Origin: Tetradesmus obliquus
Lineage: Eukaryota; Chlorophyta; Chlorophyceae; Sphaeropleales; Scenedesmaceae
Direction: 5' to 3'
DNA length: 64,000 nucleotides
Assembly (NCBI GenBank): GCA_030272155.1
Contig: CP126201.1
Coordinates: 3,260,501-3,324,500, forward strand
Positions 12,474 to 24,275 of this stretch are shown here, piece after piece. The translations under genes and the position numbers were made by a program. Position 1 is the first letter of the stretch. The number at the start of each line of letters is the position of its first letter. Under the pieces are notes generated by a model that did no database searches, had not been told where the DNA came from, and saw only the letters and a program-made list of their open reading frames with translations.

Positions 12474-13139
12474 ATGCCCCAAATGGTCTCACAGGTGAGG
12501 ATCTGTTCGTGTGACAGCAGCAGAGGGAGCAGCTTCACTGGGTACCTCAATCAGCTGTAGCGCTGATGGCGGGTACAACCTTTTCAGAAGTACTCTCTCT
12601 ATGCACAGTGTGTGGCAGTGGTCTATTGCAATGTACGTGCTGGTGTCCTGCTTGCAGCTGTTGCTGTGCCATGGTGCACTTGGCAGTGCTCCATTCCTCT
12701 CCAGCATTCCTGCAAATCTTGCGAAACAGATGACACAATCTTGTACTGCCGTGTATGTCTGTTTGCTATGCAGGCCAAGGACGATTCCAGGCAGCTGCTG
12801 GCGCTGTCCATCGCCTTGCAGCACCCAGCAGCCAGCGCAGACCCACAGGTGCTGTGCGCTGCTGCACAGACCTGCAAGGGGCTGCAGCAGGCAGTACGCC
12901 AGCGCAGCGCCTGCAACACAGCGGTTGTGTTTGACCCCGAAGCACCAGCAGTGCTTCAGCTGCGCAGCTTTGCCAGCTGGCTCACCAACCATGTGCACCT
13001 GGTCAACAGCATCACCGCCAACAGGCCAAGGCCGGACTCAAGTCTAGTTGACACCGATTTGAAGGCTGCAGTCGAACAGCACGTCCAATTCGAAATGGCA
13101 AAGCAGCTGCTGGTACAAGCACTGCGGCCAGCAGCGCGG

Positions 13140-13192
<53 letters not shown>

Positions 13193-14516
13193 GTCTGCTG
13201 CACGCGATCCCGAGCAGGATACACCCCAGCAGCAGCAGCAGCAGCAGCAGTGGCAGCTGTGCCTGACAAGCTTCAGCAGCAACTTTGCAACCATGCCAGC
13301 GCTCAAGGCCCTGCCAGCCCACAGCCTCACCCACCTTCAGTTTGAGGCAGCAGGCCTCGTGAAAACAGAGCGCTCTGATGTGTCAAACTGGCTGGTGGGG
13401 CTCAGCAACTTGCAGGAGCTGCAGATTGACAGCACAGGCAGCAGCAAGCTGCCAGGCAGCTGCTTTGCAGCCATAGCGCAGCTCAACAAGCTGACGCAGC
13501 TGCACGTGAATGCCTGCTGCTGGGAAGATGTGCATGAGCCGTTGCAGCAGCTGCTGGCGCAGCCGCCGCCTTTGCGGGTGCTGCACTGGCAGATACCCGA
13601 TCACTGGGAAGCCATTGATATGTCAGCACTGACTCAGCTGGAAGAGTTTGTGACAGATCAGCCGCATCCAGAATCAGTGCTGCCGCGCCAGCTGCGCAGC
13701 TTGCAGGTGACTGGAGTGTACTTGGAGGACGGTTTGAGGCCACTGACTACGCTGCAGCAGCTGCAGCGCTTGAGCATCGAGATCTCCGTTGACATCGACG
13801 CTACTACAGCAGTACTGCAGCTAGCCAAGTGGCTGCCGTCGCTGCAGCATGTGGCGTTGGCGTACCGCGAAGCACATGATGCTGTAGTGGCAGCTGCAAG
13901 CTGGAAGCAGCTGCCGCAGCTGCAGGAGCTCTCCTACATCCATGAGGGCACTGGGAGCTACCGCATCCATCGTTTTCAGGTAGACGACATTCTGGCAGGT
14001 GTGGCGGCAGCTACCAGCTTGACAAAGCTCCATCTGGAGGCTGTGTGCACTGCAGTTTGTCACGATGATGAGTCAGATGATGAGGCGCCGTGCGAGTGGG
14101 CTGCTGTGGCTGCATGCAGCCACCTGTCTCGGCTCACGGGTCTAAGGGACTTGCTCATCACAGATGAGTCCATTCTGCCGGCAGGGAATGCCCGGGCGCT
14201 GACGGCACTGACCAACCTCACGCGGCTGGTGCTGTGCAACATGCGCGAGGGAGTAGGTGACCTGGCAGGGGCGCTGATTGCACAGAACCTCACGCAGCTG
14301 CGCCACCTGGACCTGCGCCAGTGCGTGTTGGGCAATGCAGGTTGGGACCTGGAAGACGTTGAGCAGCTGGTGCAGCTGACGGAGCTGCGGCTGGAGGGTA
14401 ACCCGCAATTGAGTATTGAGGCGCTCAGCCGTGTGATGAGGCTGCCTGAGAGCGTGCTTGTTACGTTGGATGCTGAGCAGTGTGCGCGCTTGGATGAGTT
14501 GGGCTTGCTTAAATGA
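12474..14516 (+). CDS. Leucine-rich repeat protein A of a tandem family
   Basis: Exon 1 (12474-12494) encodes only MPQMVSQ and ends at a GTGAGG donor. Exon 2 (12774-14516) opens after a CTATGCAG acceptor in phase 0, giving 587 residues. The N-terminus (VLCAAAQTCKGLQQAVRQRS, FASWLTNHVHLVNSITANR) is shared with copies B and C and may be a degenerate F-box-like cap. A poly-Ala/poly-Gln tract follows (13138-13250), then about fifteen irregular LRRs (LSNLQELQIDSTG, LNKLTQLHVNAC, LTNLTRLVLCNM, LVQLTELRLEGN). It is the only one of the three copies with a complete frame to its normal end (TGA). The function is unknown. Such families often diversify for recognition roles, which is speculation here. 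Confidence 0.75.
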
Positions 14517-15698
14517 TGGTAACCAGGAAAAGGATCGCCCTGCTGTCGCAGAGCAGCCCTGCGTGCGTGCAGCTTGTGGTGATTGTAGCTGTGTTTGCTG
14601 TATGGTCTGCTGTTGCTGCAAGCGGTGGTTGCATTGTGTGTGTGCTGGCTGGCTACTGTGTGGAGCTTGCCTGCTACAACGGCGTTTCGGGGGTCATGCT
14701 TCAAGCATGGCAGTTTGCCGTTCTACATAGCTTGTGTATCGGAGCTGGACTATGGTTGTCAATGCACTGCTGCTGGCAGCTGGCATTGCAACGCTGCAAG
14801 CTAGCTGGCAGCTGTGGCAGTGGTCTGGGTTGCTTTGTTCTCTGCCCAATGAGCCTGTCATTGGCTCCCCAACGGGCAAGGTTACTCTTGTAAATTTCCA
14901 CATTGTGACGATGAGGATGCCTGCAACTGGCAAGGTGACATTGTTGCATCAAGTTATGTATGTCAGCGCAATGCCTTGATTGGTGCTGCAACTGCTGCCA
15001 TGGTGGTGGTGATTGTCTGCTGCTGGCACCCGTATGCTGGCGTCGTTTCCACTGCTGTTTCCCGCCAGAGACACAACGCAGCTGCGGCCTTAGAGTGCCT
15101 TCTGTGCATAGGTTTCCTTGCTTATTTACCTTTAGGTGAGATGGTTGTGTTGTAGCTGCTATGCAAGTGTTGTCAGTTTGTGACATCTCACGGTGTGGGT
15201 AACAGGGATGTGACTCCGCACGGTGCGATGTCCACCATGTTGACCAGCGAAGGTGTGCATGGGCGGCACCAAGTGCATACTGAGGTTTGTCAGTGATTTG
15301 CTGGACCAGATGAGCCTCTTTTGGCTTTGATTGTGAGTGGGCCTGCTGCGCCCCTATGACTCTGCTGTTGGTACAGGATGCCGCTTAGCACAGTGCTGGG
15401 GCTGACGATGGTTGCAGTGGATGCCGCTTAGCACAGTGTGTGCTGTTTTCGCTTGATCTTGATTAGATCTTGCTTGTTTTCAGATGTCATCTCAGTGCTT
15501 TTTGGACCCCATGAGCCTTGTCTGGCTCCTTAGTGGGTGGGCCTGCGGCCCTACTTTGGTAAATGGTAATTGGTAATTGGCATAAGACTGATGTGTTGTG
15601 CTGTTGGCACATGTGCAACGAAGTAAAGTGACGTGGCACCAACGGCCGTAAGCGGCTTTTTAGCCAGTCAAACCGCCATGGCAGGTGCCCTGCTCTTA
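14517..15698. other. LRR-A 3' flank with degenerate short repeats
   Basis: No gene is seen. Three loosely similar segments near 14845, 15305 and 15505 share a core like 'atgagcct..tggct' followed by 'gtgggcctgc.gc.cc', suggesting an old, decayed repeat. Confidence 0.4.
15377..15438. repeat. 20-bp direct repeat
   Basis: GGATGCCGCTTAGCACAGTG occurs at 15377-15396 and again at 15419-15438, 42 bp apart. Confidence 0.7.
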
Positions 15699-16009
15699 GG
15701 GTAGGGATGACTTGTAACTGCCACAGTGAGTTCGTTTGTGACAACTCAAACAATGCCCCACCCCTGGGGCACTGCCTGCAGGGCTGACAACGAGTTATGC
15801 CCCTTGCCCCCCCCCCCCCCCCCCGCCCCCCCTTCCCAGGGCCCCAAACTGCCCTGTGCTCAGTGCGATTTGCAGGCTTTGCAGCAGGTCGCCCGTAGTG
15901 CCCCAATGCCCCACCCCCTGGGGCATGCTCCGGAGCCTCAATGCCCCCTGCCGCCCCCCCCCCCCCTGACAAACGAACTCACTGTGGCAGTTACAAGTAA
16001 TCCCTACCC
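15699..16009. mobile_element. Tourist/PIF-Harbinger-like MITE, 311 bp, with poly-C core
   Basis: The element has 41-bp terminal inverted repeats (15699-15739 and 15969-16009) that match at 40 of 41 positions, beginning GGGTAGGGAT. It is flanked on both sides by TTA (15696-15698 and 16010-16012), matching the three-base TWA target duplication of PIF/Harbinger elements. The interior has no coding capacity. It holds long cytosine runs (about 15809-15833 and 15955-15966), so the minus strand has strong G-quadruplex potential, and two copies of a 'CAATGCCCCACCCC.TGGGGCA' segment. It lies between LRR genes A and B. Confidence 0.8.
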
Positions 16010-16012
16010 TTA

Positions 16013-17127
16013 CCTACAGAGCTCAGTGTACCCTATACCCTTGGATGTCACATGTCACAATGGTGCTATGATTCTGCACAGCACGCTAGGGCGGTCAAAT
16101 TGTTCCCGTTGTTGGCTCTGACGTCGTCACGCCCAGCTTCAGCAAGCTGCTCCATTGGCATGGCATGTGCTGCCCTAGGGTTGTTCAGCGCGGCGCCTAA
16201 CAGCAGCTGCTGCGAGCACTCGGCGTCCACTTGTGGAGCTGCTGAGGCAGCAGACATTTGATGTTATGCACGTGTGATGATGTGTGCAGTTGGAATGCGT
16301 GTGTGACGTCCCTCAATGTTTGTGTCCAGCCTTGTGGTTTACCCGCTGTTGCTCTGCAAGGGCCCAACGGGATGCCCCATGTGCAAACATACATGTGTGA
16401 GTGCTGTTGTTGGCGTTCCTCATTTCATGCGCATGCGACTCTGCCCCAGCATCCTTCGTCCTCTTGGCTTCAAGGGTTGTAAGCTGCAGCTGCAAACGCG
16501 TCCCTTTGTCAACTCAGTTTATGGAGTGCATGTTGCATGATACCTGCTGCCGCGCTCCGCCTTCCAGCAGCATTGCCGCATTGGTGCCGTGTTGCTCGTT
16601 GACATGGGAGCCAAGACACAGTAAAACCGGACTGCGATCAGCTGTTGCTCGCGCACTCACCTGTTGTTGTGCTCGGCGAAATCAATTTGGCGAAATCAAT
16701 TTGGCGAAATCAATTTGAATTTAGCAGCTCCGGCACTCTGCGGAGGCAGGTGATCAACATCGCAAATATTGTAAACTTGCTTCTAGACTTGATATGCCTC
16801 GAATCGTCGCACAGGCGAGGGGTACACGCATACTAGCACTAGCAGGGTGAACAGCTGCCCTCCTGGAGTCCAGGTGGCATCGGTGGTTTAGCAAAGCTGA
16901 TGGAGAGGTTTGACCGCCATTGAATGAGGTTTTACAGTGTTTCCTCTAGAGTGCGCGTGCTGGTGTCCCGATTGTCAAACAGCAGAAGGTTGCTGCTGAT
17001 GTTGCTGTGCTGAGGTGCACCGGCTAGCCAGAAGCGCTTCTGGTCAACCACTGCTCGACACTTCTGCAACTGTCTTGCAAGATCATGTTTGGCTTCTGTA
17101 TGCTGCCGCTGTTGCCGATCCTTGCAG
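16013..17127. other. Region upstream of LRR gene B
   Basis: It contains a degraded copy of the upstream block seen before genes A and C (from about 16028) but no clear first exon equivalent to those of A and C. A triplicated 14-mer lies at 16675. No other gene is visible. Confidence 0.4.
16675..16716. repeat. Three tandem copies of a 14-bp unit
   Basis: GGCGAAATCAATTT is repeated exactly three times (16675, 16689, 16703). It is unrelated to the surrounding CAG-rich sequence. Confidence 0.85.
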
Positions 17128-17508
17128 GACAATGACGATTCACAGCAGATGCTGGCGCTGTCTATCGCTGTGCAGCAATTAGCGTTCAGCAGCAAACCTC
17201 AGGTGCTGTGCGCTGCCGCACGGGCATGCAAGGGGCTGCAGCAGGCAGTGCGCCAGCGCACCATCTGCAACACAGCAGTAGTGCTGCACCCTGACGCACC
17301 ACACCAGCAGCTGCACAGCTTTGCAAGCTGGCTAGCCAACCATGCGCACTTGGTCAGCAGCATCACAGCCAACAGAACATAGCAGCTGGATGCAGCCCTC
17401 AATGTCAGAGTGCCTGCTGACGTGGAGGTTATGTACCAATATTGGGGGCACACCATGTTTGCGCAGCGGCTGCTGGTGAAAGCACTGCAGCCCGCTGTCA
17501 CGCCAGCA

Positions 17509-17539
<31 letters not shown>

Positions 17540-18949
17540 GGTCTCCTGCAGGCGACCCAGAACAGGCAGCACCCCAGCAGCAGCAGCAGCAGCTGCTGCG
17601 CATGACGCGCTTCAGCAGCAACTACGCAAACCCACCAGTGCTGAAGGCGCTGCCAGCGCACAGCCTGACCTGCCTGCAGCTGGATGCCAGCGGCCTTTTA
17701 GAAACAGAGTGCCCGGAAGTACCGCAGCTGCTAGCCGGGCTCAGCAACTTGCAAGAGCTGCAGCAGGAAGACGCAGGCCGCAGCGAGCTTCCAGGCAGCT
17801 GCTTTGCAGCCATAGCGCAGCTCAGCAAGCTTACGCGCCTGCACGTAGAGGCCTCCAGATGGGTGGATGTGCATCATCCGGTGAAGCAGCTGCTGGCGCC
17901 GCCGCCGCCGCTGCGGGTGCTGCACTTGCAGCTGCCGGATCGAGCGGAGCCATTCGACATGTCGGCGCTGACTCAGCTGGAGGAGCTGGTGACAAAGAAG
18001 CTGCTGCCAGCGTCAGTGCTGCCAAGCCAGCTGCGCAGCCTGCGGCTGACCGGAGTGGACTCAAAGCTGCTTGACCTGTCAGCGCTGACTCAGCTGCAGG
18101 AGTTTGTGACATGCCAGCTGCATCCAGAGACAGTGCTGCCACGCCAGCTACGCAGCCTGCAGGTCACTGGACTGCACATGCCCGCGCAGGAGTACCTGAG
18201 GCCGGCGTCTGCGCTGCAGCAGCTGCAGCGCTTGAGCTTGGAAATCGGTTTTGATGACGGCGCGACAGAAACAGTGCTGCAGCTAGCAAAACAGCTGCCG
18301 TCACTGTAGCAGGTGGCGTTGGAGTACACGGAAGCATGCGATGCAGCAGCTGCAGGAGCTGCGCTACATGCACGAAGGTTCAAGTCGCTTCCGCGTCCGT
18401 CGCTGCGAGGTCAATGACATTCTGGAAGGCGTGGCGGCAGCTACCAGCTTGACAAAGCTGGAGCTGGAGGCTGTGTGCATTGCAGAGTGCCATGAAGATG
18501 ACTTACACGACGAGGCGCCGTGCGAATGGGTTGCTGTGGCTGCCTGCCGCCGCTTGTCTGCGCTCACTGGCTTAAAGGACTTGTGCATTCTGGAGGATAC
18601 CATACTACCGCCATGTGATGCGCTAGCGCTGACATCGCTGACCAGCCTCACGCGCTTGGTGCTGAGTAACATGCGTGGCGACGTGGGTGATGTAGCAGCA
18701 GCAGTACTTGCGCACCAGCTGACACAGCTGCAGCACCTGGACCTGCGGCGGTGTGACTTGGGCAAGGGAGGTTGGGACTTGGCAGGCATTGAGCAGCTGG
18801 TGCAGCTGACAGAGCTGCGGCTGGAGGGCAATGAGTTGCTCAGCACAGCGGCACTCAGTCGTATGGCTAGGCTGCCAGGCAAGGTGCATGTTACTTTGGA
18901 CGCTCAGCAGCGCGCCGCAATGAAGTCATCAGCAATGCTTCAGGCTTGA
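17128..18949 (+). pseudogene. LRR copy B, disrupted paralog
   Basis: Homologous throughout to genes A and C (shared text such as DDSQQMLALSIAVQQ, LAGLSNLQELQ, SCFAAIAQLSKLT). It begins after a CTTGCAG acceptor. Three lesions break it relative to its sisters. A TAG at 17380-17382 stands where C has a Glu codon. A TAG at 18307-18309 stands where C has a Gln codon. A deletion of about 30 bp after 18330 shifts the frame, so the C-terminal LRRs resume in another frame from 18341. No ATG-bearing first exon like those of A and C was found. The remaining frames are well conserved, so inactivation looks recent. Confidence 0.75.
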
Positions 18950-19631
18950 AGCGCAGCTTTGAGCAGGCTGCGCTGCTTTCTGTCAACATCGCAGTTGTGG
19001 TGGGTGTCAGGTGTGCATTTGATGCAACACTTCAAGATGATCAAGTTTATTTTTGCAACACAATGCATCGTGCGAGTGACGGCACAGCTGTTGTCTGGGG
19101 TGTCTGGCTGCTTGGTGTCTTTGCTTGCAGCTTTGTTGACAACATGGCCATGAATATGTCTTAGTGGATACCGTGCGCGGCTGCTGGCGTTCTGTCACAC
19201 ATCAGGTCCTGCTGTGTTGGCAAAACTGTATTGCACGCACTTCACGCACATATTATTTACTTGTTCTGGCAGTCAAGGCAGTCTCCACTGGCAATCAGCT
19301 GATTTTTTGCTTTAGAAAAAGTCATACAACGTCGTTAAGCAGTGGAATCCGCCACTCGATCACACCGTGAGGCAGTTGCTGTACCCTGCACCCTTGGTCT
19401 GTCACTGGGGTGTTGCGAATCTGCACCACACGCTATGGCGGTGAACGCCCTTTTGTCGGTGGCTCTAACGGTCTCACGTCAAGCTGTAAAACGCAGTTAA
19501 ACCCAACTGCTCTCACTGGTGCACCCTGTTGCTAGTTGTGCACAACTACGTTCATTTGATTCGAATTCAGCAGCACGGGGAGCTTTGTGGCGGCAGGAAT
19601 TCGCCCTTACAGGATCTTTTGGTGATTTCAA
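18950..19631. other. Spacer between LRR copies B and C
   Basis: No gene is recognised. The right part carries the upstream block shared with gene A (19-bp motif at 19376 and a CAGCACGGGG box at 19569, matching 12388). Confidence 0.4.
19376..19394 (+). promoter_or_regulatory. Second copy of the 19-bp LRR upstream motif
   Basis: Identical to 12201-12219, about 240 bp before the first exon of LRR gene C. Confidence 0.45.
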
Positions 19632-21628
19632 ATGATTGCTACTGGACTCTGCACGCCACGTACCGCCTCACAGGTCAGGGCTGTTCGCATGCTATCACCA
19701 GCAGAGTGTGCAGCTGCCCTGCGTAATTCCAGTTAGTAGCAGCAGCAAATCAATCATGGTGAAATGTTTTCCCATATTTTTCATGCCTTTGCAGTTATCT
19801 CCCCGGGTACATGTGCTGGTGTCCCTGTTGCTGTTGTTGCTGTTGCTGTGCCACTGGCACCTGCACAATTTGTGCCGAACATTCCTGCAGCACTGAGCAG
19901 GTCCACGCCAAATTGCGTGTGCTGCCCTGCCCCTATGGCATGGTCATGCAGGCCAATGACGATTCACAGCAGGTGCTGGCGCTGTCTATCGCTGTGCAGC
20001 ACCCTGCGTTCAGCAGCGAACCTCAAGTGTTGTGTGCTGCAGCACAGGCATGCAAGGGGCTGCAGCAGGCAGTGCGCCAGCGCAACATCTGCAACACAGC
20101 GGTAGTGCTGCACCCTGACGCGCCAGACCAGCAGCTGCGCAGCTTTGCCAGCTGGTTAGCAAACCATGCGCACTTGGTCAGCAGCATCACAGCCAACAGA
20201 ACAGAGCAGCTGGATGCAGCCCTCAACGTCAGAGTGCCCGCTGACGTGGAGGTTATGTGCCAGTATTGGGCGCACACCATGTTTGCGCAGCAGCTGCCGC
20301 TAAAAGCACTGCAGCCAGAAGTCATGCCAGCAGCAGCAGCAGCAGCAGCAGGGTCTCCTGCAGGCAACCCAGAGCAGGCAGCACCTCAGCAGCAGCAGCA
20401 ACAGCAGCTGCGCCTGGCCAGCTTCAGCAGCAACTACGCAGGCATACCAGTGCTGCAGGCGCTGCCAGCGCACAGCCTGACCCGCCTGCAGCTTGATGTG
20501 GAAGCGGTCTTGGAAACAGAGCGCCCAGAGGTACCGCAGCTGCTAGCCGGGCTCAGCAACTTGCAGGAGCTGCAGATTGACAGCACAGGCATCGGCGAGC
20601 TCCCAGGCAGCTGCTTTGCAGCAATAGCGCAGCTCTCCAAGCTTACGCAGCTGCAGCTGGACGCTTTCAGCTGGGGGCGTATGCGCGAGCCGCTGCAGCA
20701 GCTGCTGGCGCAGCCGCCGCCGCTGCGAGTGCTGCACTGGCATGTTGATTATGATTGGCCGCCCCTTTATATGTCAGCGCTCACTCAGCTTGCAGATTTC
20801 AAGACATACCAGTCGCATCCGGAGACAGTACTGCCAAGCCAGCTGCGCAGCCTGCAGCTGACTGGCATTCACTTGCAGGATGGTTTGAAGCCGCTGACTG
20901 CGCTGCAGCAGCTGCAGCGCTTGAGCGTCGAGATTTTCAGTGACATCGACGCGACTGAAGCAGTACTGCGGCTAGCCAAGCGGCTGCCGTCGCTGCAGCA
21001 TGTGGCGTTGGCATATGAGGAAGCAAATGATGCTGCTGTTGCAGCTCCAAGCTGGAAGCAGCTGCCGCAGCTGCAGGAGCTGCGCCATGCGCAGGGAGAC
21101 TGCGGTAGCTATCGCGTCCACCGCTGCCAGATGGATGACATTCTGGCAGGTGTAGCGGCACCTACCGGCCTGACAAAGCTGGAGCTGGAGGCTGTGTGCA
21201 TTGCAGAGTGCCATGAGGATGAGTCAGATGACGAGGCGCCCTGCGAGTGGGCTGCTGTGGCTGCATGCCAGCAATTGACTGGTTCAACTGGCCTTCAAGA
21301 CTTGTGCATTACAGCGTGCTCAATTTTGCCGTCGGGTGATGCGCGGGCACTGACAGCGCTAACAAACCTCACCCGCCTGGTGCTGAGCAACATGCGTGAG
21401 GGAGTAGGTGACCTGGCAGGGGCGCTGATCGCACAGAAGCTGACGCAGCTGCGCCACCTGGACATCAGGAGTTGTGATCTGGACAACGCAGGTTGGGGCT
21501 TAGAGGACCTTCAGCAGCTGCTGCAGCTGACAGAGCTGCGGCTGGAGGGCAATGCGCAACTCAGCAGGCAGGCGCTCAGCCGGGCGATGAGGCTGTGCAG
21601 CAGCGTTGACGTTAAGTTGGACGCTTAG
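19632..21628 (+). CDS. Leucine-rich repeat protein C, C-terminally truncated
   Basis: Exon 1 (19632-19673) encodes MIATGLCTPRTASQ and ends at a GTCAGG donor homologous to that of gene A. Exon 2 starts at 19952 after GTCATGCAG. The product has 572 residues. It shares cap, poly-Ala/Gln tract and LRRs with A (LSNLQELQIDSTGIGELPGS, SVLPSQLRSLQLTG-like units, LTNLTRLVLSNMREGVGDLA). It stops at TAG (21626-21628) exactly where A reads Glu, losing about a dozen residues. Loss of so short a tail may not be fatal, so I keep it as a gene. The ATG of gene A exon 1 is not conserved; an in-frame ATG further upstream is used instead. Confidence 0.65.
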
Positions 21629-21679
21629 CAGCGTGCGCGAGTGGATGGTTAGCAGTAGCTGTTGGACAGATGCGTTGGA

Positions 21680-21950
21680 GAAGGGGCCGCACTGCTCCAG
21701 CAGAGGGCTGATGTGAAGTTGGACGATCAGCAGCGCGCATTCATGAAAACCGCAGCAGCGCCCAGTGACTAGGCCAGCAGCTGGTGCAGCTGACAGAGCT
21801 GCGGCTGGAGGGCAATGCACATGCCTTCTGTGCATGCAGCTCAGCAGTGTAGCGCGGAGCCGTGGAAGGAGACTGCCTGGCAGCGTGCATGTTACACTGG
21901 ATGCTAAGCAGTGTACGCTTGTTGATGACTTGGATTCGCCTCGACAGTGA
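21680..21950 (+). pseudogene. Decayed 3'-end fragments of LRR family members
   Basis: At least two short pieces resemble the last LRR of genes A-C: one around 21711-21760 (like the KLDDQQRA region) and one at 21777-21945 (QLVQLTELRLEGNA, then a LPGSVHVTLDAKQC-like end). They are out of frame with each other and interrupted, so they are remnants of further copies left by unequal exchange. Confidence 0.65.
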
Positions 21951-22457
21951 CTAGCGTGTAGTAGCATCAGGCTGCTGTGGCAGAGCAGCCATGTATGGGT
22001 GTCATGACATGTACGGTGTAAACAGTTGTATTGGCTGGCAGGTTTGTTGTCGCAGCATCCGAAGTGTGTGGCAATTGTATGCCATGGGCTGTGACGTGTC
22101 TGAGCTTACCTATACTCAAGCAGTTGTCTGATATGTGTGGCGGCTGCCTGTTGTAAGCATAAGAATGCTTGTTACAGTTGGTGTCAAGCAAAGGCATGTT
22201 ATTGGCGGCTGTTGTAAGGCGCAGTGGTGGCGACTGTGTTGGGCAAGGCTCAAGAGGTTGGCAGTGACACTCCGCCAACTTGATGATTGTCACGTCAGCT
22301 GCGCCAGGCCCTGAGCCCCTCAAGTTCTCTGATGGTAGACCCGATTTGTAAAGCAATAACCAAAACTTGCAGAATCTGACCGTGGAGAGGAGTACTAGCT
22401 GGACATAGTTACACGCATCACACACGAGTCATCTATAGTGATCAGCATCTCAACCAA
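21951..22457. other. Intergenic stretch without a recognisable gene
   Basis: It lies between the convergent LRR array and MYND gene. No supported feature was seen. Confidence 0.45.
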
Positions 22458-22876
22458 CTACTGAAAGGTTGCTGCCGCTGCCTGCAGCCGCTTGCACACC
22501 AACCTGTGCAGCTGCCACGCTGCCAGCTGGCATTCCCGGCTGCAGTAGTAACAGGCCCTGCAGCGGCTGCACCTGCTGCCTGCACCCGCCACCAGAGCTG
22601 CCTCACTCAGCCCGCCCAGGTTGAGGCAGCCAGGGTTGTTGCAGCAGTGGCGCAGCGGCAGCGCGGCACACACGCCCTCCGCAAGCTCCTGCAGCTGCTG
22701 CAGCAACTGTAGCCCTAGGCTTTGCCCTGCCTGCCGCAGGCTGCCTACTAATGACTCACAGGTTTTAGGATCTGCTGCCCCTTCAGCTGCTGCTGCTGTT
22801 GCCGCTGCATCCAACTCGTGCTGCAGCTGTTTATGCTGAGTCAGCAACTCTGCCAGCACAGGCCGCAGTGCGCCTG

Positions 22877-22907
<31 letters not shown>

Positions 22908-23135
22908 AGATTCTGGCTCCTGCTGCTGCTCATACATGTCCTGCAGCAGCCGCAGCTGCTGACCCAAAGCATTCGCAGCATCAGCGATTACTTTCTGTGC
23001 AGGTCGCTTCTGGCCAAACATCTGCGCATACTGCTTGTCTGCTGCTGCATCTGCTGCGCTGACTTCAGCCATGGCAACCATATCCTGCAGCTGCTGGCAC
23101 GCAAAGTGTGCAGCGCGTGCCAGGACAACCGCAGC

Positions 23136-23170
<35 letters not shown>

Positions 23171-24233
23171 CTGCTGCATTTAAAGTGCCAGCGTTGCCGC
23201 TTGCTGCGCTGTCAGGCTGCGTTGACAGCAGCACCGGCGCTACACGCAGCAGGTTTGCTGCATTGATGAAGCGGATGCACTGCTGTGTCAAGCCCAGGTC
23301 CTTCACAGGGTACTGCCGCACCTTCAGCAAGCTCAGCAGCAACCCCTGCAGCTGCTGCTGCTGCCCCTACTGCTGCTGGTCTTTTACTGCAGCTGCTGTG
23401 CTCGTTAACGTTAGCCAAGCCTGGTTGTTTGCCATGTTTGCAGCCAGTCGGTAGTACAATGCGAAGAGGCTCGCAGGCCTGATCTCAACTGCCCTGACGA
23501 GCCGAACTGCTGCCTGCAGTGAACGGCTCGCGGCTGCTGGCTGCTGCTGGAATGTGGCTGGCAGGGTGCCCAGGGAAAGGTCGATGTCTGCACGCATTGA
23601 GCCAGCGCAAATCCACACAGTGAGTAATGTACAGGAGTGAGGGCAGCAGGACAGCAGCCCGGGACTGCTTGGGGCCCAAAGTGAGCGATATCGTCAACAG
23701 CAGCCAGCAGTGCTTCGCAAGGTCAGCAGCATGAAACAGGCACAGCACACATACCCATTTGCACCTCTGAACCTTTGAGGTGGACAAGCGTGGTGCTAAA
23801 ATCTCACATATCTGTCCTCACGCATGCTGCCAGGCAAGCAGCTCACCATCCAACACCAGGCTCTTCAGCAGCGTGTGGAAGTGGGTGAGCACAGCAGCCT
23901 TGTCTCTGTCATCCTGCTGTCCAACACATCCACACACTTCCACAACAGCAGGCCCCAGCTGGTGCAGCAGCGGGCCCAGCAGCTGCTGCACCAATGCTGC
24001 ATGTACTGCCTTCAGCTGCTGCGATGCTGCTGGCTGCTTTGCTGCCCGTGCGGCTGCTGCTGTGCAGGCTGCACACAGCTGGCAACAGCCCCTGAGCAGT
24101 ACCACACGGCGTTCTGGTGCCACTGCTGCTGCTGCTGCCGTGATGCTGCAGTGCATCAGGGGCAGCAGCAGTGCTGGCCAGTCAGCCTCCATCAAGCCAT
24201 CGCCACTGCTGCTGCTGCCGCCGCTGCTGCCGG

Positions 24234-24275
<42 letters not shown>

